Part shown: in pieces, positions 1-8,889 of the stretch | Layout: each line of letters opens with the position of its first letter | How positions within the stretch are numbered: the first letter of the stretch is position 1 | Assembly: GCF_963855985.1 (NCBI RefSeq) | Contig: NC_087109.1 | Span: forward strand, 330,001 to 394,000 | Source: Ostrinia nubilalis | Taxonomy: Eukaryota > Arthropoda > Insecta > Lepidoptera > Crambidae | Direction: 5' to 3' | DNA: 64,000 nucleotides | The notes under the pieces: model-generated | The model's database searches: none | What the model saw: only the letters and a program-made list of their open reading frames with translations | Told to the model about the DNA's origin: nothing | Position numbers and translations under genes: made by a program

Positions 1-43
1 TGTAGTTACGGTTAAAGTTCGGTGTAGCAGCTCAGCCTTACTC

Positions 44-183
44 CCGTATTCACAAACGATGCTGGTTTAAGTGAAGCAGAAAATCGAACGCACAGCGTTG
101 AATAGAGCTCTGTGATTGGTTCGTGTGAGACCCTGTGCGTCCACGAGCACTGTGAGACGTCATAGTAATGTTTGTGAATACGG
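44..183 (+). mobile_element. MITE family 1, copy a (CCGTATTCACAAAC ends)
   Basis: A 140-bp non-coding unit starts CCGTATTCACAAAC and ends with the inverted GTTTGTGAATACGG. Four further copies lie at 12485-12621 (inverted), 26152-26278, 35282-35419 and 40831-40879 (truncated). The core reads GAACGCACAGCGTTGAATAG in this copy. Terminal inverted repeats, short length and lack of coding capacity indicate a non-autonomous DNA transposon. I see no clear target duplication and cannot assign a superfamily. Confidence 0.75.
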
Positions 184-453
184 TGTTAGTGTGCGGTCTA
201 GCTAGCGTCTAATTTTGAAGAGCTTCGAAAGATAAATAGACGTTTGTGCGTACGAACGATCTTACCCAAACCTATTTAGTCCAGTCCTTATAATTTTTTG
301 CCCAACAAAAGGTGGAAAATAAAATTCCTCAGTCTCGTACTACTTACTACGTGTGTGGTTAAGAAAACGTTACGTTCGCTTTTCTTTTGTTTCTCCAAAT
401 GCCGAACGTCACGAACCTCGGGTATGCTCTTACGTTCGTTTGGACCCCTGTTT
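184..453. other. Flank of the LTR insertion, no gene seen
   Basis: AT-rich sequence between the first MITE and the LTR element. No ORF, repeat or splice pattern is recognised. It is the left half of the empty site that continues at 5412. Confidence 0.6.
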
Positions 454-458
454 GCAGG

Positions 459-571
459 TGTTATGTATGGAGGGTAAACCTTAAACTTATTATAAATACT
501 CCTGTATGATGTGTGGTTCGCCAGTTCACAAATAGACGTAATAGCAAACAGACCGTTGTTTCATTTTATCA
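459..571 (+). repeat. 5' LTR
   Basis: 113 bp, TG...CA bounded, identical to 5294-5406. A TATA-like TATAAAT sits at 491-497 and could place the promoter in the LTR. No AATAAA is present inside the LTR, so the polyadenylation signal is not obvious. Such short LTRs are known in mag-type elements. Confidence 0.95.
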
Positions 572-572
572 G

Positions 573-590
573 TGGCGACTGCGGGTGGAC
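573..590 (+). other. Candidate tRNA primer binding site
   Basis: TGGCGACTGCGGGTGGAC follows the 5' LTR after one spacer base. It begins TGG, the complement of a tRNA CCA end. The first seven bases fit a serine tRNA acceptor end, but the rest matches only partly, so the primer identity is uncertain. Confidence 0.6.
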
Positions 591-655
591 TTGAAAATTG
601 ACGCGACCGTTATATTTACTCGTAGTGTTACTTAATTTACTTGTGATTCGGAACT

Positions 656-3600
656 ATGTCGAAATTGAGTGAATTCAACGTGAAGGACGGCAATTGGCAG
701 TCGTATTGTGACAGACTGGATATGTATTTCAAAGTAAATAGTGTGAAAGACGATCTCAAATTACCGACGCTTATCGCATTCATGGGTGAGGAGGCGTATG
801 AACTGCTAGTAAATCTATGCAGCCCGCGCAAACCAGCCGAAATGACATTGGAAGAGGTCAAGCAGGCGATGTTAAACCATCTACAACCCAGTCCATCGTT
901 TTTAGCGGAAAGATACAAATTTCGACAAAGACGTCAATGTGTGGGTGAAAATATGGCAGTTTACGTGTCAGAACTAAAAAAACTGTCGCGTTATTGTGAA
1001 TTCGGAACAAGCTTGGACGAGAATTTAAGGGACCAATTCGCGTGCGGAATAATGAGTGACGTCATCAGACAGCGGTTGTTTGCGGAGGGAAAAATTACGT
1101 TTGTAAAGGCAGTGTCAGTAGCGAACTCCATGGAAGCGGCGGAAAGAGATTCAGCAGCGGTGAGCATGCACAACGGCGGCGAGGGCGCATCGGCGTCGCG
1201 GGCTGCGGCTGCGCCCGGGGGCCGGACGGGGCCGGAGGCGGCGGGACGACGTAGTTCCGCGGGAATGGATTTAGCTGGGACACTAAACAAGCTACATCTA
1301 CAGGGAGGATGTTTAGCATGCGGTGATTATAGGCATAAGAAAAATGACTGCAGATTTAAGACATACGAGTGCAGCCGTTGTAAAAAAGTGGGTCATCTAA
1401 GGCGGGTATGCCAACAGAATATAGATGCCCACGAGCCTAGAACTCGCAGAGGTAACTATCAAGGCGGACAATGGGGGCGCGGTGGCGTTCACGGCGGTAA
1501 CGCCGGCAACCGCATCGAACGTTCCAGAGGCGGCCGCTCGGGGTCAAAGGTGAATCGGCTGGAAACTTATCGTGAGGAAGCGGACGAAGGCGGGGCTACA
1601 TATAGCAGCGAAGACGACGGAAATGAAGAAGCAATTTATCAAATGTCCTTAAATCAGTACCGACCGGTGAGCATGACAATATGTGTTAATAATGTAAATT
1701 TGTCAATGGAAGTTGATACGGGTTCACCTTTATCTTGCATTTCATTTGATACATACAAATTATTTTTCCAACATTTGCCTATTCAAAAATGTGATTTATC
1801 GGTTAGATTCTATAATGGAAGTAAAGTTAAGCCGTTAGGTTATTTGGAGGTAACAGTAAATTATAACAAAACGTGTAGAAAGCTAGATTTGTACGTTTTT
1901 AATGATGGGGTTACATCGCTCCTGGGGCGTCAATGGATAGCTGAATTAAATATTTCCATACCAAGTATACCTATACAATGTAACTCTTTAAATAATAATT
2001 GTAATTTAAACGAAGTAAAGGAATTGAACAATGTACAAAAAAATGTAATCGTTAATGATGTTGTCGATAGATATAAGGAGTTATTCGACGGCGGGTTGGG
2101 GTGCTTCAACGGGGGCCGGGCGACACTTCGCATCCGCGAGGGCGCCGCGCCCGTGTTCTGCCGCGCGCGCCCGCTGCCGTACGCGCTGCGCGCGCGCGTA
2201 GACGCCGAGCTGGACGCCATGCTGCGCGCCGGCGTCATCGAGCCCGTGGACTGCTCGGATTGGGCCACGCCGCTGGTAATTGTACATAAACCGGACGGCG
2301 CTTTACGTATCTGTGCTGATTATAAGGTGACGTTGAACAAAGTTTTAAAAGTAGATAAGTACCCTGTGCCTAAAATAGATGATTTGCTCACTAAATTAAG
2401 CGGTTATAACTATTTCACCAAGCTGGATTTATCTCAAGCTTACAATCAGGTATTGTTAGATGATACGAGTAATTTAACGGTGATAAATACTCATCGAGGT
2501 CTTTTTAAATATAATAGACTTGTTTACGGACTGTCGTCGAGTCCAGGAATATTTCAAAGAATTATGTCACAATTATTTGCCCACATGCCCAATGTCACTG
2601 TGTTTTTGGATGACATTTTAATAGGAGGTACATCTATTTCATCGAATTTGGAAACCCTAAATAATGTACTAAGAATATTGCAGGACCATGGTTTAAAATT
2701 AAAAAAACAGAAATGTGATTTCTTTAACAAAGAGGTAAAATATTTAGGTTTTATAATCAGTAATCAAGGTATTAAAGTTGATCCAGACAAAATTAAACCG
2801 ATAATAAACCTTCTCCCACCGAGAAATGTTTCTGAACTTAAATCATTTCTAGGGATGATTAATTTCTACGGCAAATTTATAAAAAACTTAAGTTTTCATT
2901 TATCACCCTTATATGATTTGCTTAGGAAAGGAAAACATTGGCATTGGGAACATATTCATGATCGTTGCTTTAAGTTAGTAAAAAGGCTACTAGTCGGCGC
3001 GGACGTGCTAGTGCACTACGACGAGTCGCGCGAGCTCGTGCTGACGTGCGACGCGAGCGCGCACGGGCTGGGCGCGGTGCTGGCGCAGCGCGGCGCGGGC
3101 GCCGAGCGGCCCGTGGCCTACGCCTCGCGGGCGCTCACCCGAGCCGAGATTAATTACAGCCAAATTCACAAGGAGGCCCTTGCTATAGTTTTTGCTGTAA
3201 AAAAATTTCATCAATTCTTGTATGGTAGACACTTCACTTTGCGGACGGACCATAAACCCCTTGTAAGCATTTTTGGCCCGGATACAGGGGTACCGAGCAT
3301 GACGGCTAGTAGGTTGCAAAGGTGGGCGTTGTTATTGTCGGCCTACGATTTTTCTATCGAATATGTTAGCACTGATAACAATACGGCCGATGCATTATCG
3401 CGCATGTTGGAAAGTTACAAAGCGCTGAACGCGACAACTCACGAGTCAAACGAACCGGAACAGACTTATCTACATTTTGCTTCGGAAGCATTACTACTTA
3501 AATACGAGGATATCAGAGACGGGACTAGGAAAGATCCGATTCTAGGTCGCGTGTTAAGTTACGTTAAAGACGGGTGGCCGAACGAAGTCGAAATTCGCGA

Positions 3601-4927
3601 GCTTCAACCTTATTACAATAGACGGAACGAGTTATACATAGAATTGGGTTGTCTTATGTGGGGGTATCGACTCGTGATTCCTAGCACTTGTCGGGATGAC
3701 GTACTCAGAGAACTACACGACACACACATGGGCATCGTGCGGACGAAGAGCATCGCCCGCAGCTACGTGTGGTGGCCCGGCGTAGACGAGGCGGTGGAGG
3801 CGCTGTGCCGGGCGTGCGCCGTGTGCGCGGAGCAGGCGGCGGCGCCGGCGCAGCACGCGCCCGTGCCGTGGCCATGGCCGGCCCGCCCGTGGACGAGGCT
3901 ACATGTAGATTTCTTAGGGCCAATTTGTGGCGAGAAATACTTAGTAGTTATAGACGCCTGTTCTAAATGGATCGAAATCTGCAAGATGCATACTACGACT
4001 GCTAAAACGGTAATAAATAAATTACGGGAAATGTGGGCTCGTTTCGGTATCCCTAAACAACTCGTTAGCGATAACGGGCCCCCGTTCAGTAGCGACGAGT
4101 TTAATTATTTTTTAACAAACAATGGCGTAGAACACATCTTTTCTGCACCATACCACCCTGCTTCTAACGGTTTGGCTGAGAATGCTGTAAAAATATGTAA
4201 AAAGGTTATTAAAAAAGCGGTCGCACAGCGAGCAGACGTAGATGCGGCTTTACAACGTTTTTTATTAATTTATCGCACCACGGAACATAGTACGACCAAG
4301 GAAAGTCCAGCGCAAATATTACAAGGTAGATTATTGCGAACGAGACTCGACCGGCTGAAACCGCCGCGGGAGGAGCTAGTGGCGGCGGCGCAGCGCCGGC
4401 AGCAGCGCGCGGCGGGCGGCTCGTGGCGCGGCTTCCAGGCCGGCGACTCCGTCTGGGTGCGGGTGTATCATCCGCAGAGTAAGTGGGTAAGTGGTTTAAC
4501 TATCGAAAAGTTAGGTAACACAGATTATAATGTAAAATTAGACGATGGCACAGTGGTACATAGGCACGCCGATCAAATGAGATTGAAATGTAAAGTAAAT
4601 ACGTCCCAAATGACTTCAACGGACCCTGTAAACAGCACAGGTACGAATGAAAAGGAAGAATTGAGTAATCTGAGGAAACCGGTTTTTTATCCAGCTGCGT
4701 GTCTCACACCGAGCGGTGGGCGGGTGACGTCGGTGGGGGGCGAGGGCAGTAGTCGGCCCACGGGCCCGGTCCCTAGCGAATGCGAAGTGTCTGGGTCGGA
4801 AGTAACTAGGTCTCAGGACCAGACCGGAGCACACACAGGTCCAACCCATGAACCCCTGCCCATCGCGAATGAACCTCGTTACCCAATACGTACGCGTAGA
4901 CCCCCAGAGCGATATGGATATTCATAA
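656..4927 (+). CDS. Gag-Pol polyprotein of Ty3/gypsy-type retrotransposon
   Basis: One uninterrupted 1423-residue frame from ATG 656. Gag occupies about residues 1-300 and ends in two CX2CX4HX4C zinc knuckles (C219-C232 and C239-C252) followed by an Arg/Gly-rich stretch. The retropepsin motif DTG is at 354-356. RT has D591 in LDLSQAY and FLDD at 650-653, the usual YxDD variant. RNase H shows D799, E840, D865 and D912. Integrase has H1021/H1024 with C1054/C1057, then the DD35E triad D1085, D1139 and E1175, and a C-terminal beta-rich region near 1260-1310. Gag and pol are fused without a frameshift or stop, so no recoding signal is needed. No envelope frame follows. GC content alternates sharply along the ORF (very GC-rich near 2140-2275, 3000-3140, 3740-3900 and 4360-4450). 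All catalytic residues are present, so the protein could be functional. Confidence 0.96.
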   Translation: MSKLSEFNVKDGNWQSYCDRLDMYFKVNSVKDDLKLPTLIAFMGEEAYELLVNLCSPRKPAEMTLEEVKQAMLNHLQPSPSFLAERYKFRQRRQCVGENMAVYVSELKKLSRYCEFGTSLDENLRDQFACGIMSDVIRQRLFAEGKITFVKAVSVANSMEAAERDSAAVSMHNGGEGASASRAAAAPGGRTGPEAAGRRSSAGMDLAGTLNKLHLQGGCLACGDYRHKKNDCRFKTYECSRCKKVGHLRRVCQQNIDAHEPRTRRGNYQGGQWGRGGVHGGNAGNRIERSRGGRSGSKVNRLETYREEADEGGATYSSEDDGNEEAIYQMSLNQYRPVSMTICVNNVNLSMEVDTGSPLSCISFDTYKLFFQHLPIQKCDLSVRFYNGSKVKPLGYLEVTVNYNKTCRKLDLYVFNDGVTSLLGRQWIAELNISIPSIPIQCNSLNNNCNLNEVKELNNVQKNVIVNDVVDRYKELFDGGLGCFNGGRATLRIREGAAPVFCRARPLPYALRARVDAELDAMLRAGVIEPVDCSDWATPLVIVHKPDGALRICADYKVTLNKVLKVDKYPVPKIDDLLTKLSGYNYFTKLDLSQAYNQVLLDDTSNLTVINTHRGLFKYNRLVYGLSSSPGIFQRIMSQLFAHMPNVTVFLDDILIGGTSISSNLETLNNVLRILQDHGLKLKKQKCDFFNKEVKYLGFIISNQGIKVDPDKIKPIINLLPPRNVSELKSFLGMINFYGKFIKNLSFHLSPLYDLLRKGKHWHWEHIHDRCFKLVKRLLVGADVLVHYDESRELVLTCDASAHGLGAVLAQRGAGAERPVAYASRALTRAEINYSQIHKEALAIVFAVKKFHQFLYGRHFTLRTDHKPLVSIFGPDTGVPSMTASRLQRWALLLSAYDFSIEYVSTDNNTADALSRMLESYKALNATTHESNEPEQTYLHFASEALLLKYEDIRDGTRKDPILGRVLSYVKDGWPNEVEIRELQPYYNRRNELYIELGCLMWGYRLVIPSTCRDDVLRELHDTHMGIVRTKSIARSYVWWPGVDEAVEALCRACAVCAEQAAAPAQHAPVPWPWPARPWTRLHVDFLGPICGEKYLVVIDACSKWIEICKMHTTTAKTVINKLREMWARFGIPKQLVSDNGPPFSSDEFNYFLTNNGVEHIFSAPYHPASNGLAENAVKICKKVIKKAVAQRADVDAALQRFLLIYRTTEHSTTKESPAQILQGRLLRTRLDRLKPPREELVAAAQRRQQRAAGGSWRGFQAGDSVWVRVYHPQSKWVSGLTIEKLGNTDYNVKLDDGTVVHRHADQMRLKCKVNTSQMTSTDPVNSTGTNEKEELSNLRKPVFYPAACLTPSGGRVTSVGGEGSSRPTGPVPSECEVSGSEVTRSQDQTGAHTGPTHEPLPIANEPRYPIRTRRPPERYGYS

Positions 4928-5280
4928 TCCAATATAATAATACTTTATAACAGTATGTTGTTACTATATAGTATTGTATAATAATGAGTAGGTACCTATC
5001 TACTACTTTGAGATTTCTTGTAAATATAATATGTCTATGTTTGTACCTTTCCTAGGCTACCTATCTCCGTCCGATGTTAGGTAGGTAATTGTTAATAAAA
5101 TTATTATATGAAACAAGGTTAAATTAAAATGTTATTTTTCATGAGTCATACTTATATGAATAAATATTTGTAGTGAAGACCTGTTACATAATGTGTTATG
5201 CTCAGTTCATTGTTCATAGCATCATTTAGTTATTAATTTAGTTATTGGTTGAATTCGTTAGTTGAACTTCAATGTATTAA
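4928..5280 (+). other. 3' untranslated region of the LTR element
   Basis: 353 bp of AT-rich non-coding sequence between the gag-pol stop and the purine tract. It has AATAAA-like hexamers near 5093 and 5160 that could act in polyadenylation. No env-like frame is present. Confidence 0.6.
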
Positions 5281-5293
5281 ATAAGGGTGGAGG
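5281..5293 (+). other. Polypurine tract
   Basis: ATAAGGGTGGAGG abuts the 3' LTR, the expected place and composition for the plus-strand priming purine tract. Confidence 0.8.
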
Positions 5294-5406
5294 TGTTATG
5301 TATGGAGGGTAAACCTTAAACTTATTATAAATACTCCTGTATGATGTGTGGTTCGCCAGTTCACAAATAGACGTAATAGCAAACAGACCGTTGTTTCATT
5401 TTATCA
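5294..5406 (+). repeat. 3' LTR
   Basis: Base-for-base identical to 459-571. It is followed by the GCAGG target duplication at 5407-5411. Confidence 0.95.
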
Positions 5407-5411
5407 GCAGG

Positions 5412-6043
5412 GACCCTTTAACCTGTTATTTGTAGGCATTGCGCTGTGGTTACGGTAAACCCTTGAGCCTCTCGCACTGATGATGGGGCCTGTACGTGAC
5501 GCACTCATATAAATAAAGTATGGTTCGGTATACATGTCAAGATACGGGATTAATGCTAGAATTATTCTTAGAAGTAGACAAATTGTTGCTTATAGTATAT
5601 TTTTGTTCAAACTTAGGAGTAGAGAAAATCGCCAATTTTCCAAAATAAAAAACAAACAAAAATAGCGCCAGAACTAAACAGGCCTCTATCTCTTGGTTAT
5701 AAGTAAATAAAATCGTTAATTAATTCTAGAGCAGTTCTCAAAAGTAATCAAGCTATATTGTCATTAGATCAATTTTAAATCATTACGAAAAGTTTAAGAG
5801 TACATTTACTAAAATTAGTAGAAGAAGAAGGACAAAGAAGCTAAGCTAGGAATAAAAAGTAGAAAATATGTTTCACTCTACCAACACTCTGAATCACCGA
5901 ATCATCTCTTAATTAACCGGTTAATCTGATACATTCATATCTTCAATATCTATTATACAAATTGTATCATATTAAATTTATTTAATGGATACAGTAGATG
6001 TCACAGACAATGTCCCGGCTTCAGTATCCGGACTAATCCTAAC
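5412..6043. other. AT-rich DNA, no gene seen
   Basis: This is the right-hand flank of the LTR insertion. No frame, TIR or splice pattern convinced me. A short AATCAAGCTATATTG near 5746 resembles the tip of the MITE at 48327. Confidence 0.5.
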
Positions 6044-6118
6044 GTTATCATTCGACGCAGCCTGTCAGGCCATCAGGTCCGGTTATCATTCGACGCAGCC
6101 CGTCAGGCCATCGGGTCT
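6044..6118. repeat. Tandem duplication, two ~38-bp units
   Basis: Two units starting GTTATCATTCGACGCAGCC follow each other at 6044 and 6082 with few differences. A 61-codon open frame across them is probably chance. Confidence 0.75.
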
Positions 6119-6221
6119 ATTCAGGCCAATGAGCGTACCAGAAATGTATTATCCGTGGCTTCTCCATTGAACTAGCATTCAATTTGATAGGCTGTCCATT
6201 GTTTCAGCGATAGAACAGCTC

Positions 6222-6395
6222 CTGGAAAACTAACTTTAAACTTAAGCAATAAGGTTAATAATTCAAAGACGAATGTAGAGATGCACGAGTAAACTGATGT
6301 TGATGGTGTTCCTGAAAAACGAACTTTAAACCTAAGTAATAGGGTTAATAGTTGAAACGCAAATGTTGAACGTAAACTGATATTGATTGTCGATG
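6222..6395. repeat. Diverged tandem duplication, ~89-bp unit
   Basis: CCTGGAAAACTAACTTTAAAC at 6222 recurs as a diverged copy at 6311. The following segments (GGTTAATA, then CGTAAACTGAT) match in order. Confidence 0.6.
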
Positions 6396-6719
6396 CAATT
6401 TGTAGATATCATATTAAATGGATGCAATTTGAATGCTTAGTTATCAGATAGGAAAGGAAATGTATTGAACAGATGCATAGCGTTTCAAATGGAATACAAA
6501 TAAAAAGATACTGTATGGTAATGGTAGGTAGGGAAAAAGATACTGATGACCTGGAAGAAATACATTATCTGCGTTTGACAGCCTTACTGCATACCCAACA
6601 AATGTTATAGGGTTCCGTAGTTCTAACAAGGCAGTTTAGTTCCTGTAGTTTTGAAAGTATAAACACCATCTACAGAGCCTGAAACGAACAGAGCCTTATC
6701 ACAAAATAATTATAAATTA

Positions 6720-6893
6720 CTAGCGGCCCACTTCGGCTTGGCACGGTTGCAATGAAATTTCCCGGCTTTTCACTTCTATAATATGCATGTTTTATATCTA
6801 TAAACCTTCCTTTTGAGTCACTCTATCTATTAAAAGCCGCATCAAAATCCGTTGCGTGGTTTTAAAGATCTAAGCATACATAGGGACAGACAG
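6720..6893 (-). mobile_element. Helitron-like CTAG-ended repeat, diverged
   Basis: Starts ACTAGCGGCCCACTTCGG, the inverted 3' end seen better at 32228 and 60616. It then runs into degenerate sequence ending in CATAGGGACAGACAG. No coding capacity. Confidence 0.5.
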
Positions 6894-6918
6894 CATAAAG
6901 CGACTTTGTTTTCAACCG

Positions 6919-7320
6919 ACTTCAAAAAAGGAGGAGGTTCTCAATTCGACCCGTATGTTTTTTTTTTTTTTTTTTCTATGTTTGTTACGCGATAACTCCG
7001 CCAATTATGAACCGATTTGAACAAATCTTTTTTCGGCGTATAGGTAATACCTCAAGGGTGGTCCCATTTAAATTTAATAATAAAAAAAACAACCCCCAAG
7101 GGTGGAAAATTGGGGATGAACTTTTTTATACGCAATATCTCCGCCGATTATAAACCAATTTGAACGATTATTTTTTTGTTGAATAGGTATTATCAAAAGG
7201 GTGGTTTCATGCGAATTTGAAGAAAATATTTCACCCCCAAGGGTGGAAAATTGGGGATGAACTTTTTTATACGCAATATCTCCGCCGATTATGAACCAAT
7301 TTTTTTTGGTCTCAGTGTAC
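6919..7320. repeat. Three ~143-bp tandem units with poly(T)
   Basis: After AACCGACTTCAAAAAAGGAG and a 19-base T run, units beginning at ACTCCGCC or TCTCCGCC recur near 6993, 7138 and 7281. Each contains GGGTGG and, in two of three, CAAGGGTGGAAAATTGGGG. The organisation is tandem and non-coding. Similar sequences are common in lepidopteran DNA (knowledge), but I cannot name the family. Confidence 0.65.
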
Positions 7321-7395
7321 TGCCTACCTTCAGTGGTAACATCAAGGTAATAATTAGTTAACTAAAAAGCAAGAAATAAGTAAAATTTTATAAAA

Positions 7396-7690
7396 AAAAA
7401 ATAAAACCGACTCCAAAAAACCTACACTAAAACGTAGAAAAATAATTACTAATTACCTACTTATTTATTAGGACGAATTATTAATATTTATGTAGGTATA
7501 CCATGATTGATACTTTTGGAGTCGGTGCAGGCAAACTTTACATGTTTCATAATCTTGGCACCGACTCCAGAAGTATCAATCATGGTATACCTACATAAAT
7601 ATTAATAATTCGTCCTAATAAATAAGTAGGTAATTAGTAATTATTTTTCTACGTTTTAGTGTAGGTTTTTTGGAGTCGGTTTTATTTTTT
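7396..7690. repeat. Near-perfect 133-bp inverted repeat (fold-back element)
   Basis: Arms 7396-7528 and 7558-7690 are reverse complements with a single mismatch seen, around a 29-base loop. The outer ends read AAAAAATAAAACCGACTCC. The unit could be a fold-back or MITE-type transposon, and a transcript would form a long hairpin. No coding capacity. Confidence 0.92.
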
Positions 7691-7891
7691 ATACTATGTA
7701 GTGATAGTGATTACTTGAATGCTATCAAAGAATTTTATCTGTTTTCCTGTAGAGGTATAAGTATTTATCTTGATACTAAAGCCTGGTCCGTGAGCACGTA
7801 GAATCCCGTCCAATGACCCCAAGCTATCCATCCCTATCACTCGCGCGTAATTATGTTGCTGTCGCGACTGTGCGACGGGCGCCCGCTTAGT

Positions 7892-8109
7892 TAGCTTTCC
7901 GCCCGCGGCTTCGATTGCGTGTAATTTTATCTGTCACAGAAAAACTTTATGGCGCGCGTCCTTGTTTCAAAATCCGGGATAAAAACTATCCTACGTCTTT
8001 TTCCGGGGCTCAAACTATCTCTATGCCAAATTTCATCAAAATCGCTTCAGTCGTTTAGGCGTGAAAGCAAAACAGACAGAGTTACTTTCGCATTTATAAT
8101 TAGTAGGAT
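7892..8109 (-). mobile_element. Helitron-like (Lep1-type) non-autonomous repeat
   Basis: On the minus strand it reads from GCGAAAGTAACTCTGT through CCAAATTTCATCAAAATCG-type sequence (seen on plus) to CGCGGGCGGAAAGCTAA. It resembles the common lepidopteran repeat with a 5' TC and 3' CTAG end. The terminal CTAG is altered here. Better copies are at 26990, 38204 and 42319. The 66-codon frame at 7949 lies inside the repeat and is not a gene. Confidence 0.7.
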
Positions 8110-8427
8110 TTGCACAATATGTGACACGTTCACGGTTGTCCATCGTTAATTACTTACTTAATTGGTTATGAACAATCGATATATTGGCCTGAGGTGTGGT
8201 TGATGCAAGCTATATTTAGGAAGTGTTTGAATGCCGTGTGAAAGAAGGCCTGCATAGGAAATGTATTTTTAGTTTTAAGTGGTCTAGATCACGAACAATA
8301 TTATTTCAGTAAAGAGTTTATGACATCATGCATAAACAAGGTGATTTAGGTATTAAAGATTTATGTCAAAAGTCATGAAAATCATATTTGTAATTGCTGA
8401 AGTTATTTTAAATAAATAAATCTATGG

Positions 8428-8500
8428 GTGTCTATCGGCGACGGTAATTACTTACCATCAGGTGTACCCTCTGCTCGTTTACCTCCTGTTCCATAAAAAA
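8428..8500 (+). mobile_element. Retroposon 3' module, copy 1
   Basis: TGTCTATCGGCGACGGTAAT followed by ACTTACCATCAGGTG and an A-rich end. The same module occurs at 15750, 33899 (inverted) and 55778 (inverted), always ending in an A-rich tail, as expected for the 3' end of a SINE or LINE. Confidence 0.6.
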
Positions 8501-8502
8501 AG

Positions 8503-8627
8503 TCCTTCGACATTTTACACTGCGCCTCTTATCTAGTCCCAAACTAAACAAAGTTTGTACTATGAGTACTAGACAATGGATATAAACATACTTAAATACT
8601 TTTTTTGTAAATACATACATATTATAA
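8503..8627 (-). mobile_element. SINE tail, inverted partial copy
   Basis: Reverse complement of 8755-8878, the tail of the neighbouring tRNA-headed SINE, without its head. With that SINE it makes a ~124-bp-arm inverted repeat around the tRNA-like head. Confidence 0.8.
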
Positions 8628-8880
8628 GTCGGCCGTTTGGTGTAGTGGTTCGAAACGGACTACTATTCCGGAGGTAGCGGGTTCGATTCCCGCACAGTAC
8701 AAACATTTGTGTGCATGAACATATTTGTTTGTATTGGACTGGGTGTTTTCTATGTATAATAAGTATGTATTTACAAAAAAAAAAAGTATTTAAGTATGTT
8801 TATATCCGTTGTCTAGTACCCATAGTACAAGCTTTGCTTAGTTTGGGACTAGAAGCGCAGTGTAAAATGTCTAAGGATAT
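8628..8880 (+). mobile_element. tRNA-headed SINE
   Basis: The head has an A-box-like TGGTGTAGTGGTTCG and a B box GGTTCGATTCCCGC, the internal pol III promoter of tRNA-derived SINEs. An unrelated body follows (GTGTGCATGAACATATTTG, then TAGTTTGGGACTAGAAGCGC). It is not a tRNA gene because the acceptor stem does not close properly and a retroposon body continues from it. Confidence 0.75.
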
Positions 8881-8889
8881 AAATAGAAA

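Larger units (their letters stand above)
454..5411 (+). mobile_element. Complete Ty3/gypsy-type LTR retrotransposon
   Basis: Two 113-bp LTRs (459-571 and 5294-5406), identical at every base, flank one gag-pol ORF. The LTRs start TGTTATG and end TTTTATCA. A perfect 5-bp target duplication GCAGG lies outside them (454-458 and 5407-5411). A primer binding site follows the 5' LTR and a purine tract precedes the 3' LTR. Domain order protease, RT, RNase H, integrase is that of Ty3/gypsy. Very short LTRs, two gag zinc knuckles and gag fused to pol resemble the mag-like lineages of insects (inference). There is no env ORF. Identical LTRs and an intact frame argue for recent insertion and possible activity. 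Confidence 0.95.

Noticed and set aside
4928..5280. Envelope gene of an endogenous retrovirus
   Set aside because: Only ~350 bp lie between the gag-pol stop and the purine tract, and they contain no long frame.
5985..6170. 61-codon frame near 6 kb
   Set aside because: It is mostly the 38-bp tandem duplication read in frame. No motif.
8628..8700. tRNA gene on the plus strand
   Set aside because: A and B boxes are present but the acceptor stem does not pair properly and the sequence continues into a repeated SINE body.
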